This document shows positions 47,128 to 57,930 of a stretch of 64,000 bases of DNA, one piece after another. A model generated the notes under the pieces. That model did no database searches and was not told where the DNA came from. It saw only the letters and a program-made list of their open reading frames with translations. The stretch covers positions 11,485,001 to 11,549,000 of the forward strand of contig CM028340.1 in assembly GCA_016647705.1 (NCBI GenBank), given 5' to 3'. Source of the DNA: Eucommia ulmoides. Taxonomy: Eukaryota; Streptophyta; Magnoliopsida; Garryales; Eucommiaceae. Each line of letters starts with the position of its first letter. The stretch's first letter is position 1. The position numbers and the translations under genes were made by a program.

Positions 47128-47322
47128 CTTTCTCTCTATCAAATCCGTCGTCTGCGACGGATCTGAGAGAGAGAGAAAGAGAAATAGAGAGGGAAAGAGA
47201 GAGAGAAAATGAATGAGCAAAAGAGGAGGAGGTAACACTTGTGAATGAGAAGAAGTTTCAATTAGGTCAAATTTTAGGGATAACAATAATAAGGGTGTTA
47301 TTGAAAAAAATAAAAGAAGATA

Positions 47323-47370
<48 letters not shown>

Positions 47371-48883
47371 ACAAATTTAGAGGGTTATTTATGTATTTTA
47401 ATTTTTAATTATTTAACCATTTTTAAATAGTTGATGGTAAAATTGTCATTATAATAAAAACATTTATTAATTTTTCATCTATAAGGGATGTAAGTGGTCT
47501 TTGACCAAAATGATAAGGAAGTTGACTGGTATTTGTAAAATAACTAGGGAGATATTTGGTTTATGCTAAAATAACAAGGGATGTAAGTAGTATAAACCCT
47601 TACTAATATTCTATCTATTTGGTTCATATACTAAAATATTATTTTAATTGAATTGGTAAAACTACTTCCTATCTTTAGAACTTTTGAATCTAAAAGGTTT
47701 TAGGAACCAAACTGAGCTTTTCTAAAAGTATTTTTAAATGAAACGTATCTATTTTGATAATATATGATATATGGGGTATTAAAGAGACATTTTTGGTCTC
47801 ATAAATAGGAAACTAGTCATTGAAGGTCTAGTTAGAAGTCTATATATAGATACCTGCGTTTTTCAAATTAATTAATCAAGAACATTCAGTCTTTGCTATT
47901 ATAAGAGAGTAAATTTACGCTGAGAAATTTATAAGAGAGTACCATTGAACGAGTTCTTGATCGAAGCACGAAAACGTTTTGGTCCATCAGTCTTTGTTCT
48001 TCACTGAGTTATCGTAATCGTTTTAAAAAAAAAATCAAGGTGAAATCTTTCCAAGTTAAATAAAGTGCTTTCTTAAATTATTTGTTTAATTATTTGGATT
48101 AAATGTTTTAGAAAAGTCATTTTCAAATCTAATATCGTGAAAATCTTTTAAAACGATTTTTTTTGTGAAATTTGATTATTTATTGTTCGTGCTTTAAATT
48201 GGTTAAATCAGATTTGTGTCTCACATGTATTCTATCACATAGTTTTCAAGACATTAATTGTGCATAATTATTTTGAGGTGGTAGAAGCTCCTGTGGGAAG
48301 AAACTTGCGAATTTTTTGTATTTGAGAGTTTGAGTGGATTAGACATATTTGGGATGGTGTCTAATTAGGATAGTTAGGGTTAATATTTAACCTAAAAAAA
48401 TATTAAGGTTTGATATTTAGCCTGTGAAAAAAATTAGGATAATCTTTAGTCTTTAAAAGATTAGATTTTGATTTTTCCTGTAATAGAATTAGTATGAGAT
48501 AAGTTTTTTCCTAAGCATGTGAAAAGGATAAGTGTAATAGTGTAAAAGTGTAAATATTGATTTTGAGCCTGCGAAAAGAACAAGATTGTAAGGGTTTGGT
48601 TCCTACCTAGGAAAAAAAATCAAGAGTTAATGGATTGCGAAATCTCTTTGGAGCTCGGGGGACTAGACATAGGTAAGGGTAATTTGTCGAACCTGGATAA
48701 ATCGTTGTGTGTTGTATTTTTTTAAATTTATGTTGTTTGAGTGTGCACTTAGTTAAACACATTTCCCCTTCTTAACAAGACAATTATCAATTAGGAAAAT
48801 TGATAACTTGTGTTTGAATTAATCGTTTTAATTTTTGTCACAGCCCAATTTACCTCCCTTTTGGGTAAATCTTTGGGCCAACA

Positions 48884-49300
48884 ATGCCAATTTGAAGATG
48901 GTTTTGGTAGAGAGGTGGGAGGGAGTAGAGCACAACTGCATCGACTGCTTATTTCCCAAGTGCAGCGTCGACAAGTCTTTTGAAGATGAGAGGTGTTGCC
49001 TAGCTTGAGCCTTGAACTTCATGTTTTGCTTTTGCCCGAAGTCTTGTACAGAGTGTAGGTATATCCGTGTTATGTTTGTGGATCTAAGCCTCGATGGGTT
49101 TTTTTCCAGGTCGCCAGTTGTGTAGGTGTGGCTCGATCCAATTGTTTTGTAATAGGTTAACTGTGTGTTGTTCTAGGTGTATGTGGGGTCTTGCATACTA
49201 CATTTCTCCCAATTCCTTGTCTTTCTCAAAATTTCTTCCTTCTCTATTAAAGTTTTCTGCTAGCGATAGAGTTGATTAAGTTTACTTAGTGCTTCCAAAA
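48884..49300. other. Right flank of the copia composite, unassigned
   Basis: Originally continuous with 25,215. Moderately GC-rich, no recognised domain. CTATTAAAGTTTTCTGC then GCTTCCAAAAAAG near 49,245-49,300 could be a LINE 3' end, but no target duplication was found. Confidence 0.35.
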
Positions 49301-49433
49301 AAGTAGAATAATACTAGGCCGCGTGGGTTCTTGGGAAAACTTTTAGCCCGTGACATTAGGCCTCTTTTATTTAGTGAAGTACTCTCAATTTCTTATTCCT
49401 ATTACAATATTTTTAAAATTTAAGGACAAAACA

Positions 49434-50010
49434 TGTTTGGTTAACATGTTTCTGTTCCCAATTTTTTACAAAAATTTGTGAGTAATTCCAAAATTCTTGA
49501 AATTTTGAAAAAACAAATGTTCCCTTCCTTCTCAAAAAAACATTCTTAACTTATTCTAACTTAAAAAGATAATGTCAATATTTTTATATTATGAATGAGT
49601 TCCTCCATTCAAATTTTGTTTGTCTCAAATTAATATAGGACAATTATATTTTTTTTTCCTATTATTTCTCAATTTCGTATAAGAGAAACACACTAAAGTA
49701 TTTTGCTATAATTACTTTATTTAAATGTAAATCTTTTAGATGCATTTTTAGTTTGCTAAAAATTTTGCAAATTTGATTTTCTAAATGAAATATATTATAA
49801 AAGTATTTCACTTAGGTTAAAGTAAAATTTAAAAAATATATATGAGAAATAAAATTGTAATAAAATTTGTTTTTGTGATTTTGTTCTTATAAATTATAAA
49901 ACAATTTAAAACTAATTATTGTTACCCGCATTTCTATTTCTAAAATTATTGAGAATAAAAACATATTTATGCTCGTTTTAGGGAGAAGAAACGGAAATGT
50001 TAACCAAAAG
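49434..50010. mobile_element. MITE-like element with inverted ends
   Basis: TGTTTGGTTAACATGTTTCTG at the left is mirrored by GAAACGGAAATGTTAACCAAAA at the right. AT-rich, no coding capacity, about 575 bp. Such ends are typical of MITEs in plant genomes. The exact termini and target duplication could not be fixed. Confidence 0.55.
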
Positions 50011-51403
50011 CCACATTAGTTATGTAATTGAAACAAATTGAAACTTAAATGGCCTAAGTAATACAATTAAAACATAGATTGATCTAATGGAAATATTGAA
50101 ATCACTAGACTTTAGGTTCTCATGGGTATCACGAGGCCAAAAAACAATAACAATAGAAGAAAAAGGTCGCTTACTAAGCAATCCCAAAAATGTATCATAA
50201 CTACCAACTAAATCCGTAACTTTTTCTGTGAAGCGAACAATTCTTATTGCATTTTCATAACTAAAATGCCCTTATTTAATGCGCTGCTTCATAACAACTA
50301 TTAATTAACTCCTCCTAATTCCTAATACATAACTAAATTAGGTAGTATATGATCATAAAAGGTGGAATAAAAATATTTATTTTGGTCTCAATCCGAACGT
50401 GAAACAACAAAATTTTTATGTATCAATTATGTGCGAATAATTCTTTTTAAAATGAGACATCAATCACATTTTTTAGACGTATTTATCATAATGAGTACGA
50501 ATGTTACATATAATATTTTTAATTTAGACCATATTACACGTAACATGTACTTACAATCATCTCTTTTTAAAAATGTTAGTGTGTTGAATTTAACATCTTA
50601 ATAACCTACTACTACTAGTTTCTTAATAGATGCGAATTGTTAATGTAAATATTAAATGTAATATCTTATAGTTCGTGTGGCACCAATGTTGAATGTAACA
50701 TTCGTTTATTGATATTAATCTTTTTTTTAGAGTTCTAAATTGAGATGCATGTGGATGTTATATATAACATTAAGTGTGATATTAATGTTATATATAACAC
50801 CACTACATTCTATATACCTCGTAATTGTTGAATATAATATCCAATATAATAGAAATTAAAAATTATGGAAGTATCATGTTGAATGTAACATGAATGCGAA
50901 AACTGAAACTAATGAAATTGTTTTTAGTGAATTTGATATCGTTTTGAAAATTTTATTTAGACAAATCTTAATGTATATATAGTTATATTATGAAAACAAA
51001 TGTGTACAACAATAATTATTTTGATTTTAATAAAATAATTTTATTGAATATGAAAACTTACAATTCCTATTATCTTACAAAGAAATCAAATAAAATTATT
51101 TTCTTGAATATGAAAACTCTCAATCCCCACAAATCTAGTGAGGGCAAATCTGTCAATGAAAAATATATGAATTTGAATTTCAAAACAGCGTTTTGCATGT
51201 AATTTGTATTCTAGAAGTTATTGATTTATTACTTAATCTGTAGAATTAACCGGTAGTTTTATGTGTAATTTGGGTCCTCTTGATAATTTTCCCAAAAAAA
51301 CACTAAATATCAAGATTTTTAGCAAAATAGCCAATATTTATTGAGTTGAACAAATATTTTGAAAACAATTTCTAAAATAAAGAATAAATAGATAAATAAT
51401 TGT
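50011..51403. other. AT-rich sequence with dispersed TGTTGAATGTAACAT-like motifs
   Basis: From about 50,500 to 50,900 variants of ATGTTGAATGTAACAT and ATGTTATATATAACAT recur many times, several of them self-complementary. No gene recognised. 50,990-51,202 has an open frame with a repeated NMKT(Y/L)N motif that comes from a local duplication. Confidence 0.45.
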
Positions 51404-51412
51404 CTACAAATC

Positions 51413-53836
51413 TTGTAAATGAACCAAGCCGTTCGTGAACTACTCGAGCTTGATTCGATAATAGCTCGTTCATATAATTAATGAACCAAACTCAAGATTT
51501 TTATTAAGTTCATTTATTAAATAAATAAACATCATATGTTCAAGCGCAGTTTGTTAATGTTCGTGAACAACTCGAACAATATAAAATTAAAATATTTTAT
51601 TATATTTTTAGTATGAAAAAAATAGTAAAATAGACTTTTAAATTTATTTAATAATACAATTCTACATGTCCAATCATTCTAGTTCTAGAGGTTAATTCAA
51701 TTAAATTTTAATTTTATAAATACCTATTTAACCTATTTAATTACTATAATAAACTAATTATTTGTAAATTTACATTTATTCTTTATAATTCTTATATTTT
51801 GATTCGCTCGTAAATTAAATATTTTTAATTGTGTATATGTATTTTCAAAAAACAATTATAAATAACCAATTAATAAAAATATATATTATTGGGTTTTTTA
51901 TTGTTAGCCCTAATTTTGGATTATCTTTACTCAATGAGTTTTTTAAATAAAAAGGTTATGGTTTAATCTTTTGTTGATTATTTAATCCTTTGGCAGTTAA
52001 AAAAAAAAAAAAAAAGAGAAATTTGTTGAGAGGTCCCAAATTTTAAAAAATAACTTTCTAAGGATTAGTAAAAATAAATTTTTTCATTCCAAAAATTACA
52101 TCTTTTTTATATTTGCACAAAATTAATTTCTACTTAAATTTGTCATTAAAAAATATTAATAGGAGTTGGTACAATTTTTTAATTTTTTTTTAAGTAAGAC
52201 TTGTGAACAATGTTTCATTTGAGTGAGTCTTAAAAAGTTGTTTGGTATTAAAATAGGACTTATGTAAGAAAACTCCTAAAATAAATGGCAAACGGACAAT
52301 GTACCCATGTATAAATATAACAAACCCTAATCCTAATTCTTTATCACTCATAGCCCCTCTTTCTCTAGCCATTGTTCAAAACATCTTCAGATTTAGGATT
52401 CAGAACGGTAATGGCATCGACAAGATCCCACCGCCGTTCAAAACGGAAACATATTCAATGCGATGGCCATGCCTCCATCGACGAGATCCACCGCCGTTTG
52501 CCTTCGGCTCCCATCAAAGAAGAATGTGCAAACGACCGTCTCTCTTATGCGAACAACCTTCTTCAGACATGCTCTCTTTCTATCTCCAAATCTGACGGCC
52601 ATCACCAACGTCTCTCATTTATGAAAGTTTGTGAACGGCCTTCTTTCGATGCCTCTCCTTCTCTCTCTCACCATTTCAAATATGGTGCAACTCTACATTG
52701 ACAATGCGTTGCCAAGGTGGTTCGCCATTGCGGCAGTGAGAGGGCAGGGGTGGTCCGTACTACCACGATGGCATGGTGGTAGTTTATCTATGTTCGTCGT
52801 GCTCTCTCTCTCTCTCTCTCTGAAAATTTTCAGATCTAGATTTTTCAAATCTGAAAAATTCCAAATCTGCTCGTCACGTTGCATGTTCATGTGATTGGGA
52901 ATGTTTCAAATATGTGAATTTTGAGTTGATTTTTTTCCATGTGAATGATCAAATCGTCGTGAATGTTCATATGAATTTTTGTTGATTAATTTTAAGTTCA
53001 CATTCAAATTATAAGTGAATGTTCATGTGATTTTTTTGTTGATTTTTGTGGAGTTTTTATTTATTAACGTGAATGTTTTTTTGTTGATTATGTTTTTGTT
53101 CCTGATGAATGTTCATTTCAAGGTGTTCTTTGTGAATATTCATATCGGTGTGTTTTGGTATTTTTGTGAAAATACACAAGTGTGTTTTAGTGAAAGTACA
53201 TATCAATGTGTTTTTATGAAAATTGTGAGCATTTATAGCAGTACAATCAACTCATGAATATGTATTAAATATTTAAATAAAATAAAATAAAAACATGAAT
53301 AATCACGTCTTACTATATTTTAAAGGAATGACAATTTATGTAAATTATGAAAAAATGATGGAAAAAAAACTGAGGATTATCTTCTAAAAAATCTTTGGGG
53401 ACTAAAAACATTATTATAGTAGTTGGGGGTTAATTTTTTTATTTCTATATCTTTTGAGGACCAAATAATAAATTGCACTATATTAAGAAAAATTCTCCCA
53501 AAAGTCCCATATCATAAAAACACCACTTTATAAAGTCTTATAATAGTAATTTTTTTACACATAAAATAGTCCTTATAAAGTTATTTTTAGAATCTTGGGA
53601 CTTCTAAAAAAATCTCCCCTATATTAATTATATAGTTCTTAATATTAAAATGTAATTAATAAATAATTATTTTTAAATTAAAAAAAAAAAAAAAAAGTTC
53701 GCGAACAGTTCGATTATCAAACGAATCAACCTTGAACATACGGTTTTAGACTTGGCTCGAACTCGGTTCAAACTCGAATAGTAAAAAATTTAACAAACCA
53801 AACTTGAACACTCGGATCGATTCGACTCGTTTACAA
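51413..53836. mobile_element. TIR DNA element with exon-like cargo, probable Mutator type
   Basis: Ends TTGTAAATGAACCAAGCCG (left) and, as reverse complement, TTGTAAACGAGTCGAATCG (right), with further inverted similarity rich in TCGAGC/TTCGAAC over about 150 bp. Adjacent 9-mers CTACAAATC (51,404-51,412) and CCCTAAATC (53,837-53,845) match at 6 of 9 positions, compatible with an old Mutator-type target duplication. No transposase is visible. The interior has a GC-rich exon-like stretch (52,372-52,900) and a region of repeated GTGAATGTTCAT motifs (52,930-53,160). Confidence 0.6.
52372..52900 (+). pseudogene. Unidentified exon-like block inside the TIR element
   Basis: Clearly more GC-rich than its surroundings, with two overlapping open frames on the plus strand. 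One begins at an ATG at 52,372 and has a second ATG at 52,411 (MASTRSHRRSKRKHIQ, then DEIHRRLPSAPIKEE). CCACCGCCGTTCAAAACGGA-type wording looks like plant coding sequence. A (CT)n run and AGATCT-centred inverted repeats (52,800-52,870) follow. I recognise no domain; DEIHRRLPS faintly recalls an F-box start but is too short to rely on. It may be a captured host gene fragment. Confidence 0.3.
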
Positions 53837-53845
53837 CCCTAAATC

Positions 53846-53985
53846 ATGGCATGCAAAGAAGAGAGCCAAATGTAGCCAAGAACAACTTGCCAGAAAAGTT
53901 TCAGTTTCGTCACATTTTCAGGCGAGAACAGCCGGCCGGCAACTCATCCTTGGCTGCAATCCACTCTCTACCTCTTCATGCTATA
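53846..53985 (-). ncRNA. MIR169: MIR169 precursor hairpin
   Basis: A foldback on the minus strand with a miR169-type 21-mer on the 5' arm (53,956 down to 53,936; starts CAGCCAAGGATGA, ends TTGCCGG) and a star strand on the 3' arm (53,891 down to 53,871; GGCAAGTTGTTCTTGGCTAC-). The 5' arm differs from the common family sequence at position 14 (G instead of C). The stem extends outward: GCATGCAAAGAAGAGAG (53,849-53,865) pairs imperfectly with CTCTCTACCTCTTCATGC (53,964-53,981). miR169 represses NF-YA (HAP2-type) transcription factor mRNAs. The strand choice rests on the star-like 3' arm and on a TATA box at 54,081-54,092. Expression is not shown by sequence. Confidence 0.85.
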
Positions 53986-54080
53986 ACTCTTGGACAACAA
54001 CCATAGGAATAGAGAAGATGTAATTTTCCATGATTTTGATTTAGAAAATTCTTGCTTGCCATTTCTCCACTTGAGTTAAA

Positions 54081-54092
54081 CTTATTTATAGG
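54081..54092 (-). promoter_or_regulatory. TATA box of the minus-strand MIR169
   Basis: CCTATAAATAAG on the minus strand, about 100 bp upstream of the hairpin base. It is similar in sequence and spacing to the box before the other MIR169. Confidence 0.65.
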
Positions 54093-54160
54093 TTAAGGGA
54101 TAGACATGAATACATTCTTATTGAAATATTATACAATTGCCTTTAAAATTTGAGAATATG

Positions 54161-54691
54161 TGCAAGTTAGTCCCTATAGTTTTTAGATTTTCCTGATTTA
54201 GTCGTTAAACTTCGAACATTAGATAAATCAATCCCTTTACCCAAGAAGTGTTAGTTCAGTTGGCAAGAAAAAATATTTCTTTTCATTGTCAACTTAGGAT
54301 GCACTCCATGAATTAAATCTTAAATTCAATTTTGAATGTCAAGCCGATGTGAGATAATGTGTCCTTAAGATTGTCTGGTGAGATGATTAAATCAAGGTAA
54401 TCGTAAGCTGGCTTTAACATATCTTAACATAAAAAAATAAAATAAAAAAAGCCCTTTTACATTTATACCCTCAGAAATTATTTATTATCCTGATTTTATA
54501 CTTCATTCCACTGCCTCTCCATCCCTATCTTTTTTATTTTGTTACTCCCATATTCCACTAACTAGTAGCCATCCTAAAGTTCATAGATGTAGTAAACAAA
54601 AGGATAAAAATTGACATTAAGTAACTATATCATATGATGCTCAAAGTTCAGAGATAATTTGAAAAATTAAAACTTAAGAGACCAATTTGAC
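54161..54691. mobile_element. MULE-type MITE candidate
   Basis: The left end GCAAGTTAGTCCCTATAGTT is mirrored by the right end, which as reverse complement reads GTCAAATTGGTCTCTTAAGT. The mirrored similarity continues for about 60 bp (TTTAGTCGTTAAACTTCGA against TTATCTCTGAACTTTGA). About 530 bp with no coding capacity. Target duplication not resolved. It sits within the upstream region of the minus-strand MIR169. Confidence 0.5.
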
Positions 54692-55029
54692 AAGAATTTT
54701 CCCTTTATGGAAAATTTATCAAGTCTTGACCTACTTTTCTGAAGATGGAAAAGGAACTTCGACCCACTAAGGAGAGGCCGTGTGGCTTTTTCAGAAAGCA
54801 TTTCAACATTCGGATGCCATTTTTGAAAGTAACCATTTGATGCGAATAGTCGTATCTTGAAGTTTATAATGTGAAGTGTTTTTATTTTTAGAATTTAAAT
54901 AAGAGATAATAACAAATTTAATTTTAATTTTTTTTTGCTTAAAACATAAGTTTTAATTTAATTCCTTAAGTCAAATTTTGCTTGAATTTTAATCCCGCAT
55001 GTACAGACATTGCAGAGATTATAGAGAAA

Positions 55030-55233
55030 ATTTTAATAAGTAAATTTGTATTATAGTGAATATTAGTTTTATGTAACGAATATTAGTTACAATTTAATAA
55101 GGAACATATATTTACATATATTTATCTAATTTGGGTTACATGTAATACTAGTTATACATTACAAATTACATATATTTGTGTAATATTTGTAACATTTAAC
55201 AAATATTACACACAGAAATTAATTTAATATTAG
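55030..55233. repeat. AT-rich minisatellite, left part
   Basis: Degenerate repeats of TTACATATATTTGTGTAATA-like units with AACATTTAACAAATATTACA. It continues at 57,558-57,730 on the other side of the solo LTR, which landed within the array. Confidence 0.6.
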
Positions 55234-57557
55234 TGTTGGCCCAGTGAACTACCCAAGAGGGGGGTGAATTGGATAATTATAAAAATTTTAAACAAATAAA
55301 TCTTTCAACACTCAATTATCAAATAACCATTTTTTTCTAAGTCAATTGTTATTTTTGGTACGCAACGGATAAGTGTTTAATTCTAGGTGCACACCCAAAC
55401 AAAATATAAATAAAGTAAATAATGCAACACACCAAAATTTATCCTGGTTTAGTAAGCTAGCTTTACCTAATTCAGTCCCCCGAGCTCCACGGAGATTCGC
55501 AACCTCTAAACCCCTAATTCTTTTAACAGTAGGAACTAAATCCTTATAACGATTCTTTTCTTACGCTTAGAATCAACTTTTATAATTTTCCTTTTCCCAA
55601 GTTAAGGAAGAACCTTATATTTTTACCATGTTAAAAACTAACTTAATTCTATTACAAGAAGAATCACAACTCTCACAAGTATTTTTTTTCTAGGTAAGGA
55701 TTGAACCTTTACAATTCACTCAAAATTAATTCAATTCAGAAAGAATCAAAATCTAATTTTTTTCAAGGAAAAGAATAACCTAATTTTTTTTATACTTTAG
55801 GATTAAAATCAAACATCAACCTTTTTCACCGGAAAAGATTGAAACCTAACTACCATGACTAGACACCAACCCAATCGTGTCTAACTTGTTCAAACTCACA
55901 AATACAAAAAATAATGAGTTTCTTTCTACAAAGAGTTTCTACCACTTCAATACATATATACTAGATTAACGTCCTGAAATTTACTATGTGATAGATTCAA
56001 TGTGAGACAAATTAATATATGATTAATAACAAGTGTGAGTAACACAAATTAAAGCACGTAATCATATAATCATACAAAATCATTTTAAAAAGATTTTTAT
56101 GCTCGTAAATTTGAAAACAATTTTCTAACGATCTTAAATCCCAGTAATCAATAATAATATGAAATCTAAATTAAAAACAATAAATTGGAAAGATCTCACT
56201 AGAAAAACACTGAAGAATGAAAACAAGATTGTAAGACAGCACAAATCTGTGACGTCAATTTAACAGCACTTTAGCTAAAGAACTTTAACACAAAATCTTT
56301 CTCGAATAATCTCAGCAGAATGATAACTCTTAGAAAAGCGTAGGATCTGATAGTTCTTGATATTTTTTATCCAATTTTTGCAAGTCTATATATATAGATT
56401 GCTATCAAGCCCTCTGTCGATTACTTTTCAAAAGATATGTCTTTAAAAGACACCCTTAGACCCCATATAATCATTCAATTCTGGTGTAATTCACTTAAAA
56501 ATAACTTTTAAAACTCTCAAATAAGTTCATAAAATATTTCTCAATTATCAATCATAAAAATGGGAAGTATTTAGTTGCTAAAATTGAGAGAATCTTTAAT
56601 TATATGGACCAAATAAATAGGAATATCAAAATACATGTACCATATCTTCAGTAGGTTCAAATCCCTCGAAATTCTCCCTTGGAATCATAAAAAACGGTTA
56701 GTTTTTTACCGAAATCCCAAATTCCTCGAAATCTCAACCGAAACAGTCGGTTGACCGAACCTTGACTTGTCGGTTGACCGATTAATCGAGCGTGCAAACC
56801 AAACAAATCAAAATAGTCAGTCGGTTGACCAATCCCTCTTTGATCAGTTGAATAATTAGTTTAGTGAGTTTTCCCTGCCAAACTCCAGCTTAGTCGGTTG
56901 ACCGATTGAGTCACAGTCGGTTAACCAATTGGTTCAGAGACTTCCACTTTTTCACCCTTAAGCCTATCAGTTGACTGATCGCCTTGGTCGATTAACAAAT
57001 TACTTCAAGAACTTCAAATTTTGTTTCGAAAAATCTCATTATTTCAAACGGTTGACCGATCCTTTTTGATCAGTTGATCGATTGATGCTGGTTGGTTAAG
57101 TTCTTCACCAATTTTTGCTCCACAATCCACTGTTTTGACTCAGTTAACCGATTGTCTTTCTCGGTTAACTGATTTGACCCTAAACTTCAATTTTTTTATA
57201 CTTTAATCATGATTTTCAATTATTTCACATAAGAAGCACATAATTAATCAATAATTATGATCCTAAACTCTAATATTTAAACATAGAAAAACATAATTCA
57301 TTTAATAGTGTCGTGTGTGATCCTAATTCAGGTTGCAATAAGAGTATTAGAGTATTAAGTTATTTTCACTTAATTTCTTCAACATCTTCAACACTTTTCA
57401 TTTCTTCACTTTGTCCATCTTTGTACCCTTAACATCTTTTTCATGAAATCTTCAACACAATCAATAAATGGAACTCTTTTTCTGAAACACTCAACAAATA
57501 CACTAGTTTTACCAAAATATCAATACTTAATTATACATCAAAATCTAGGGATCAACA
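55234..57557 (-). mobile_element. Solo LTR, copia (SIRE/Maximus-like) family, copy E
   Basis: Plus-strand ends are TGTTGGCCCAGTGAACTACC and CTAGGGATCAACA; a perfect 5 bp target duplication ATTAG lies at 55,229-55,233 and 57,558-57,562. 2324 bp. It carries the clearest version of the motif cluster: at least six copies of CGGTTGACCGA-like palindromes between 56,740 and 57,175. The Pack-MULE found in the LTRs of the 25-49 kb element is absent. No coding sequence; the TψC-like GGTTCAAATCC near 56,653 is not part of a tRNA. Confidence 0.92.
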
Positions 57558-57730
57558 ATTAGTTATATGTATTTGTGTAAATTTAATTACATATTACAAA
57601 TTACATGTATTTTATATAATATTTGTTACATCTTATAATTTTTTACACGCAAAATTAATTACATGTTATAAAATACAGTAATATTTGTTACATCTAACAA
57701 AAATTTACACACAAATTAGTTACGAGCAGC
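57558..57730. repeat. AT-rich minisatellite, right part
   Basis: Continuation of 55,030-55,233 with AATATTTGTTACATCT and TTTACACACAAATTAGTTAC units. Confidence 0.6.
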
Positions 57731-57930
57731 TGCACGAGTGCAAACGCGTGTATTGGGCTTCCGTCTTTTTTTAATAGGTGAGATTAAAATACAAGTTGCT
57801 TCTGCCTCTGAGATTTTTTTAAAATTAAGAGCAAATTAAGGAATTTGTCACCAAATGTCCCTTTAAATAATTTATTTAAGAAAATTAACAATGTATAGTA
57901 AAATAGAGTCTTGATGTTCTATAGATTAAT

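Larger units (their letters stand above)
46277..47599. mobile_element. Pack-MULE, copy in the 3' LTR
   Basis: Same position in the LTR as the 5' copy and the same 10 bp target duplication TTACTAATAT (46,267-46,276 and 47,600-47,609). Terminal inverted repeats start GGGTTTATACCATTTAC and end GTAGTATAAACCC; matching inner stretches include ATTTTACAAATA/CAGTCAAC. The shared site and TSD show it was present in the LTR before the retrotransposon copied itself here. Interior: GC-rich block (46,498-46,590), CLC fragment, (CT)n and CA repeats. Confidence 0.9.
25216..48883 (+). mobile_element. SIRE/Maximus-like Ty1/copia retrotransposon carrying nested insertions
   Basis: Complete but dead element. 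5' LTR 25,216-38,766 (split by a gypsy element), primer site, gag, integrase, RT, RNase H, 3' LTR 45,436-48,883. LTRs start TGTTGAAC and end CCAACA; flanks ATGCT (25,211-25,215) and ATGCC (48,884-48,888) are a near-perfect 5 bp target duplication. Net LTR lengths are ~3.42 and 3.45 kb, about 2.1 kb without the internal Pack-MULE. Lineage is inferred from RT wording (QTPWAWYGRL, FFLGQQIKQ, LLYLTASRPD) and integrase order before RT. LTR copies differ visibly (roughly one base in eight to ten where I compared them), so insertion is old. Confidence 0.92.
45436..48883 (+). repeat. 3' LTR of the copia element
   Basis: 3448 bp, TGTTGAACCAAATATTTTGA... to ...TTTGGGCCAACA. Contains the GGTCAACC/GTCGACC cluster (45,890-46,170), the Pack-MULE (46,277-47,599) and the same downstream order as the 5' LTR. 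Confidence 0.93.

Noticed and set aside
46813..47361. 182-codon minus-strand frame
   Set aside because: Only its second half is CLC-like; the first half is CT/CA microsatellite translation (runs of CV and RE). It is a captured fragment inside an LTR, not a transporter gene.
56640..56670. tRNA-like GGTTCAAATCC
   Set aside because: No anticodon arm or acceptor pairing around it; it lies inside solo LTR E.
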